Shown: piece after piece, positions 60,064-64,000 of the stretch
How positions within the stretch are numbered: the first letter of the stretch is position 1
How the letters are laid out: the number at the start of each line of letters is the position of its first letter
DNA from: DATJGR01 sp963787045
Lineage (GTDB): Bacteria; Pseudomonadota; Gammaproteobacteria; Pseudomonadales; Azotimanducaceae
Reading direction: 5' to 3'
Length of the DNA stretch: 64,000 bases
NCBI GenBank assembly: GCA_963787045.1
Contig: CAWBBR010000008.1
Location: 186,001 to 250,000 of the forward strand
Program-made: the position numbers and the translations under genes
Notes under the pieces: generated by a model
Databases searched by the model: none
The model's input: the letters and a program-made list of their open reading frames with translations, nothing else
What the model was told of the DNA's origin: nothing

Positions 60064-62474
60064 GCGGCAGCGGAAACATCGTGTTCCGCGCGCTCGCGGC
60101 ATTCGCAACGCTGTGGTTCGCGCTGCAACTGCCGGCAGCGGCCGGCGCCGAACCACCGGCGGCCGCTGCCGCTACTGAAAAACCAGCCGCAGCGCCGGCG
60201 CCCCCCAACGATGCCGTCGGCGAGTGGTCGATCGAAGCCACGCAGCGCCTTTCGGAAATCCGCGAGCGGCTGTCCGGCCCGTCGGAACTCGAGAAGCTCG
60301 AAAAATCGCTGGCCGGCCTCGAGAAGAGATTCGACGAGAATCTCGGCGACGTCGTTGCGCATCCCGACGCCGCGCACGTGCTGACTGAGGCAGCGATTCG
60401 CGATGCAACGTCGGAACTCGACGCGGTGACGAGCGGCGCGACTGGCATCAGCGACGTGTTGGCACAACGTACCAAAGCGATGGAGGCGCTGAGCCGCGAG
60501 ATCGGCGAAATGATCAAGCGCGCCGAGTCGATGCGCGCGCCGTCGGAAGCGCCACTGCCGGAAGCGATTCGCACGCGTCTCGACACGATCATCAGCGAAG
60601 CGAATCGCCTTTTGCGCATCGCGCAGCAGCGCCTCGACCGCGCCGCGCAACTGCAGAACAAGATTCTGGTGCTGCAGGACCGCGCCCGTACGGCCCGCGC
60701 GGACCTGACCGAGGTTTCCGCCGAACGATTGCGGGCATTGATCCGCGCCCAACAACCGCCGTTGTGGCAGATGACGTTCGACGAAATCGGCGCATCCAGC
60801 GCCGGATCGACGCGCTTCATCGGAAATGCGCTTCCGAGCGCATGGCGGTTCGCCCAGGACAATGTGACGCGCGTGATCCTGCACGTAGTGGGGTTCCTCG
60901 CCGCCTTTGCGCTCTTGTCGTACCTGCGCCGACGGTTCGGTTCCGAACCGCGCGGCGGTAGAACCTCCCGCGCCGCTACCCGGCCGATTTCGGCCGGACT
61001 CCTGCTGATGCTGCTGGTGGCGCCGATCGTCTATCCGGACGCGCCCTCCGGCGTGCTGCAGATCCTGGGTCTGCTCACGATCGTGCCGATGGTGCGCATC
61101 CTGTTGGTCTATCTCGACCCGGCGTTGCGACCCGCGGTGTATGCCCTCACCGGCACGCTGCTGCTCGAGCGGGTCACCAGCGCATTCGCCCGCGACATCG
61201 TGTTGCAGCGCCTGTTGCTGCTGCTATTGAGCATCGTCGCCATCGCGCTGTTCACCTGGCTGCGTTCGCTGACCCTCGACAGCCGTCTCGGTCTCGGACG
61301 GTATCTGGCGCCGATATTGCGTCGCCTGATCGTCGCAGCGATCGTCCTCTCCGGGTTGAGTCTGTTGTTCGTGGTGCTCGGTAACGTCGATCTCGGTCTG
61401 TTGCTGCAGACCACGGTCGTGCGCGGCGCGGTACTCGCGGCGGCGGAGTACGCGGCGGTGCTGGTGCTCGACGAAATCGCCCACCTCGTCGTGCATTCGC
61501 TGAAGACCCGCGGGATACGCTCGGTGGCGACGTTCGAATACACGATCATGAACAACGCGCGGCGCATCGCGGTGATCGGCGCGGTCGTGTTGTGGTTCGT
61601 CTACATGCTGAATTCGTTGCGGGTGCTCGGACCTGTCAGCGATGCCATCGACACACTGCTCGCAGCGCACTGGACCATCGGTCAAGTCACGATCTCGCTC
61701 GGCCGAATGCTCGGATTCGCGGTGGCGGTGTGGATCGCGATCTTTGCGTCGCGTGTCACCCAGGTGCTGTTGCGCGACGACGTGCTGCCGCGCTTTGCGC
61801 TGCCGCGCGGCGTGCCGAACGCGATATCGACCGTCGCCAACTACGTGATGGTGCTCATCGGTCTGATGATCGGCGCCGGCATCCTCGGCATCGGGTTGTC
61901 GAACCTGACGTTGATCGTCGGCGCGCTGGGCGTCGGCATCGGCTTCGGCCTGCAGAACGTCGTCAACAATCTGGTGTCGGGCTTCATTCTCATTTTCGAG
62001 CGCTCGGTGCAGATCGGCGACACGGTGCAGGTCGCCGATCTGCAGGGCAAGGTCACGCAGATCGGTTTGCGCGCCAGCCGACTGCGCACGTTCAACGGAT
62101 CGGAAGTGATCGTGCCGAACGGCGAACTGATCTCGAACCGGCTGATCAACTGGACGTTGTCCGATCGGCGCCGCCGACTCGAGATCACGGTCGGCGTTGC
62201 CTACGGCAGCGATCTCGATCAGGTCCATTCGATTCTTCGTGGCGTGCTCGACGCCGAGAGCGAGGTGATGCGCGATCCGGAACCGCTCGTCGTGTTGGAA
62301 TCGTTCGGCGACAGCGCGATGAACTTCCGGTTGTATCTCTGGATCCAGGATCTCGACATCGGCCTCAAGGTGATCGACCGCATCAACACGGCGATCTCCA
62401 AATCGCTCGACGCCGCCGGCATCGAGATCCCGTTCCCGCAACGCGACCTGCACGTCACAACGTTGCCGACCTGA
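60060..62474 (+). CDS. Large MscS-family mechanosensitive channel
   Basis: 804 residues from a TTG at 60060 that overlaps the hydrolase stop. An N-terminal signal-like segment (LAAFATLWFALQLPAAAGAE) is followed by an Ala/Pro-rich linker, a long charged, probably coiled-coil periplasmic region to about residue 230, then several membrane helices. The pore core is VGALGVGIGFGLQNVVNNLV with FILIFERSVQIGDTVQVADL, the MscS hallmark, followed by the beta domain and a C-terminal EIPFPQRDLHV. It releases solutes upon osmotic down-shock. An intrinsic terminator follows 23 bases after the stop. Confidence 0.94.
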   Translation: MSGSGNIVFRALAAFATLWFALQLPAAAGAEPPAAAAATEKPAAAPAPPNDAVGEWSIEATQRLSEIRERLSGPSELEKLEKSLAGLEKRFDENLGDVVAHPDAAHVLTEAAIRDATSELDAVTSGATGISDVLAQRTKAMEALSREIGEMIKRAESMRAPSEAPLPEAIRTRLDTIISEANRLLRIAQQRLDRAAQLQNKILVLQDRARTARADLTEVSAERLRALIRAQQPPLWQMTFDEIGASSAGSTRFIGNALPSAWRFAQDNVTRVILHVVGFLAAFALLSYLRRRFGSEPRGGRTSRAATRPISAGLLLMLLVAPIVYPDAPSGVLQILGLLTIVPMVRILLVYLDPALRPAVYALTGTLLLERVTSAFARDIVLQRLLLLLLSIVAIALFTWLRSLTLDSRLGLGRYLAPILRRLIVAAIVLSGLSLLFVVLGNVDLGLLLQTTVVRGAVLAAAEYAAVLVLDEIAHLVVHSLKTRGIRSVATFEYTIMNNARRIAVIGAVVLWFVYMLNSLRVLGPVSDAIDTLLAAHWTIGQVTISLGRMLGFAVAVWIAIFASRVTQVLLRDDVLPRFALPRGVPNAISTVANYVMVLIGLMIGAGILGIGLSNLTLIVGALGVGIGFGLQNVVNNLVSGFILIFERSVQIGDTVQVADLQGKVTQIGLRASRLRTFNGSEVIVPNGELISNRLINWTLSDRRRRLEITVGVAYGSDLDQVHSILRGVLDAESEVMRDPEPLVVLESFGDSAMNFRLYLWIQDLDIGLKVIDRINTAISKSLDAAGIEIPFPQRDLHVTTLPT

Positions 62475-62491
62475 GCCGCCACCGCGCAGGC

Positions 62492-62522
62492 AAAAAAAAG
62501 CCCGCTTTTGAAGCGGGCTTTC
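62492..62522 (+). terminator. Rho-independent terminator after the MscS gene
   Basis: AAAGCCCGCTT-TTG-AAGCGGGCTTT forms an 11-bp stem (62497-62521) flanked by eight A on the left and a short T run on the right, so it may work in both directions. Confidence 0.88.
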
Positions 62523-62689
62523 GTCCAGCTGCCTGGACCCTAGAGATCTACTGCTCGCGATTAAGCCTACAAAAATGGAGGAAATCAAGAGACTACCTGA
62601 ACTAATTCAGGAATTTGCTAAACCGCTCTCGAAATCGACGGCGCTGGGGCCGTTTTCGACCGGCGATGGCCGCTGGTTTGCAGTTTCGG
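62523..62689 (+). promoter_or_regulatory. AT-rich leader with an inverted repeat between two terminators
   Basis: The stretch holds a perfect CCTGAA-CTAA-TTCAGG palindrome (62596-62611). An open frame from ATG 62575 (MEEIKRLPELIQEF) is in frame with the downstream monooxygenase but is unlike its family and would be interrupted by the second hairpin at RNA level. I see no protein family and no known riboswitch; it could be a short leader, an sRNA or an attenuator. Confidence 0.4.
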
Positions 62690-62723
62690 GAACCGGGTGC
62701 GACCATCCACCCGGTTCGTTTTT
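62690..62723 (+). terminator. Intrinsic terminator or attenuator 25 bases before the monooxygenase start
   Basis: GAACCGGGT and ACCCGGTTC form a perfect 9-bp stem with a 10-base loop (62690-62717), followed by GTTTTT. It lies between a possible promoter region and the ribosome site GGGGGAG of the next gene, so it can only be passed by read-through or a conditional mechanism unless the gene has a promoter inside the hairpin. Confidence 0.75.
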
Positions 62724-62748
62724 GCGTAGTCATCGGGGGAGCAAGCGC

Positions 62749-63984
62749 ATGAAATTCGGCATTTTCTACGAACATCAGATACCTCGGAACTGGGACAAGG
62801 ACAGCGAACACCGGCTGTTCAAGCAGGCGCTCGACCAGGTCGAACTCGCCGACAAACTGGGCTTCGACTACGCCTGGGAGGTGGAACACCACTTCCTCGA
62901 AGAGTATTCGCACTCCTCCGCGCCGGAAGTGTTCCTCGCCGCCGCGAGCCAGCGCACCAAGAACATCCGGCTGGGTCACGGCATCATTCAACTCACCACG
63001 AATCATCCTGCGCGCGTCGCGGAGAAAGTGGCGACGCTCGATCTCGTTTCCGACGGCCGCGTCGAACTCGGCCTCGGCGAAGGCGCATCCGTCACCGAAC
63101 TGCATCCGTTCAACCTGCGCTTCCGCGACAAGCGCGACGTGTGGGAAGACGGCGTGCGGTGCGTGCTGCCGATGTTCTGGAACCACGGCTGGGAGTACGA
63201 CGGCGAGTACTTCAAGTTTCCGATGCGCGCGGTGGTGCCGAAGCCGTTGCAGAAGCCGCACCCACCGTTGTGGGTAGCGTGTTCGCAACTCGACACGATC
63301 CGATACGCGGCGCATCGCGGCATGGGATCGCTGTGCTTCAAGTTCGCGGATCTCAAATCGGCACAGGCGTGGGTCAACGCGTACTACAACACGTACCTGC
63401 GCGACCTCGAGAAGCTCTGTGACTATCAGACCAACCCGAACATCGCGGTGGTGTCGGGCTTCATGTGCGCCGCTACCGACGAAGAAGCGTGGCAGAAGGC
63501 CGATGGCTGGACGTTCTTTCAATTCGCGCTGCAGCTGTACAACAAGGAAGGTCCGTTCGAACCCGGCAGCGTGAACATCTGGGAGCGTTACCAGGAATGG
63601 AAGCAGACGCCGGCCGGACAGAAGCGCACCGGCAGCGAGCTGATCGGATCGCCCGAGACGATTCGCACGCGGCTGCTCGAACTCGAAGCGGCCAACGTCG
63701 ATCAGGTCATCCTGCTGAACCAGGCCGGCAAGAACACGCACGCCGACATCTGCAGCAGTCTCGAACTGTTCGCGCGCGAGGTGATGCCGGAGTTCCACGC
63801 GCGCGAACCCGAGCATCAGCAGTGGAAAGCGAAGGTGCTGGCGGGCGAGATCGAACTCGAAGACATCGACACCGAACCGTACAACTTCGCCGCGCGCGGC
63901 AAGCCGACGCAAACGTCGACCAAGGAGACGCGCAACATGGTGTCCGGCACCGTAGGACGACCGAGCGCCGAATCGCTCGGCTGA
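62749..63984 (+). CDS. Luciferase-like (LLM class) flavin-dependent monooxygenase
   Basis: 411 residues from ATG 62749 (GGGGGAGCAAGCGC upstream). The LLM barrel is seen in MKFGIFYEHQIPRNWDKDSE, FDYAWEVEHHFLEEYSHSSA, IRLGHGIIQLTTNHPARVAE and VSDGRVELGLGEGASVTELH. It uses FMNH2 or F420H2 to oxidise a small organic substrate. The N-terminal EHQIPR form occurs in many uncharacterised soil-bacterial members associated with degradation of cyclic or long-chain compounds. The last 40 residues (TETRNMVSGTVGRPSAESLG-like tail) are probably disordered. The neighbouring terminator suggests controlled expression. Confidence 0.9.
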   Translation: MKFGIFYEHQIPRNWDKDSEHRLFKQALDQVELADKLGFDYAWEVEHHFLEEYSHSSAPEVFLAAASQRTKNIRLGHGIIQLTTNHPARVAEKVATLDLVSDGRVELGLGEGASVTELHPFNLRFRDKRDVWEDGVRCVLPMFWNHGWEYDGEYFKFPMRAVVPKPLQKPHPPLWVACSQLDTIRYAAHRGMGSLCFKFADLKSAQAWVNAYYNTYLRDLEKLCDYQTNPNIAVVSGFMCAATDEEAWQKADGWTFFQFALQLYNKEGPFEPGSVNIWERYQEWKQTPAGQKRTGSELIGSPETIRTRLLELEAANVDQVILLNQAGKNTHADICSSLELFAREVMPEFHAREPEHQQWKAKVLAGEIELEDIDTEPYNFAARGKPTQTSTKETRNMVSGTVGRPSAESLG

Positions 63985-64000
63985 AGATTGCCGGAAACGA

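Noticed and set aside
1..63984. Insertion sequences, prophage, CRISPR arrays, tRNA or rRNA genes
   Set aside because: No transposase, integrase, repeat-spacer pattern or structural RNA signature was seen on either strand.

Overview
High-GC (roughly 60-65 % by eye), densely coding proteobacterial DNA. Start codons usually follow GGAG/AGGAG sites, ATGA/GTGA/TTGA overlaps between neighbours are frequent, and I found no insertion sequence, phage, CRISPR array, tRNA or rRNA. The FolE type, the bkd operon, the two Crp/Fnr proteins, the glycine-zipper/BON/CsbD stress genes and many acyl-CoA enzymes suit a soil or water gamma- or beta-proteobacterium with broad lipid and keto-acid catabolism. The order cannot be fixed from sequence alone.

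Layout. 1-5335: SAM methyltransferase (cut by the window edge), GNAT, folE, aldehyde dehydrogenase (minus), then an enoyl-CoA hydratase and an SDR-like protein (plus). 5371-8931: branched-chain keto acid dehydrogenase E1 alpha, E1 beta and E2 (minus) without E3. 9117-16278: envelope/stress block with two glycine-zipper lipoproteins flanking two Crp/Fnr regulators, a transglutaminase-like protein, a tiny lmo0937-type membrane protein, two BON-domain proteins, CsbD and a cardiolipin-synthase-like lipoprotein. 16444-26554: thiolase, hydrolase, CoA-transferase, an ArsR-SRPBCC-GST operon, and a five-gene operon (amine oxidase, GNAT, HAD, ThDP enzyme, broken proline iminopeptidase). 26552-30690: MFS transporter, second ThDP enzyme and two membrane proteins. 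30824-41178: acyl-CoA metabolism, hydrolases, DUF169, macro domain, a possible ferritin-like protein, flavin-binding proteins, a second MFS. 41175-46996: overlapping glpD, alkylglycerone-phosphate-synthase-like oxidase, FGGY kinase and permease. 46993-51212: acyl-CoA dehydrogenase, GIY-YIG-like protein, collagen-like membrane protein, NAT-like enzyme, site-2 protease. 51219-58075: SDR, third ThDP enzyme and amidohydrolase operon, then aldo/keto reductase, Bcp, methyltransferase, hydratase. 58072-63984: acyl-CoA dehydrogenase, hydrolase, MscS channel, luciferase-like monooxygenase.

The genes point to oxidation of branched-chain, fatty or related carboxylic acids (bkd, three acyl-CoA dehydrogenases, three hydratases, thiolase, CoA-transferase) beside three separate ThDP-enzyme operons of unknown substrate and a glycerol-phosphate/ether-lipid-like operon.

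The strongest window-wide oddity is that about fifteen recognisable proteins are split by a single frame break, nearly always in the +1 sense, and four of these sit at the same local context (an AGG codon that becomes GGC in the restored frame). Recurrent sequencing or assembly error is the simplest explanation. Recoding is a less likely alternative that could be tested.
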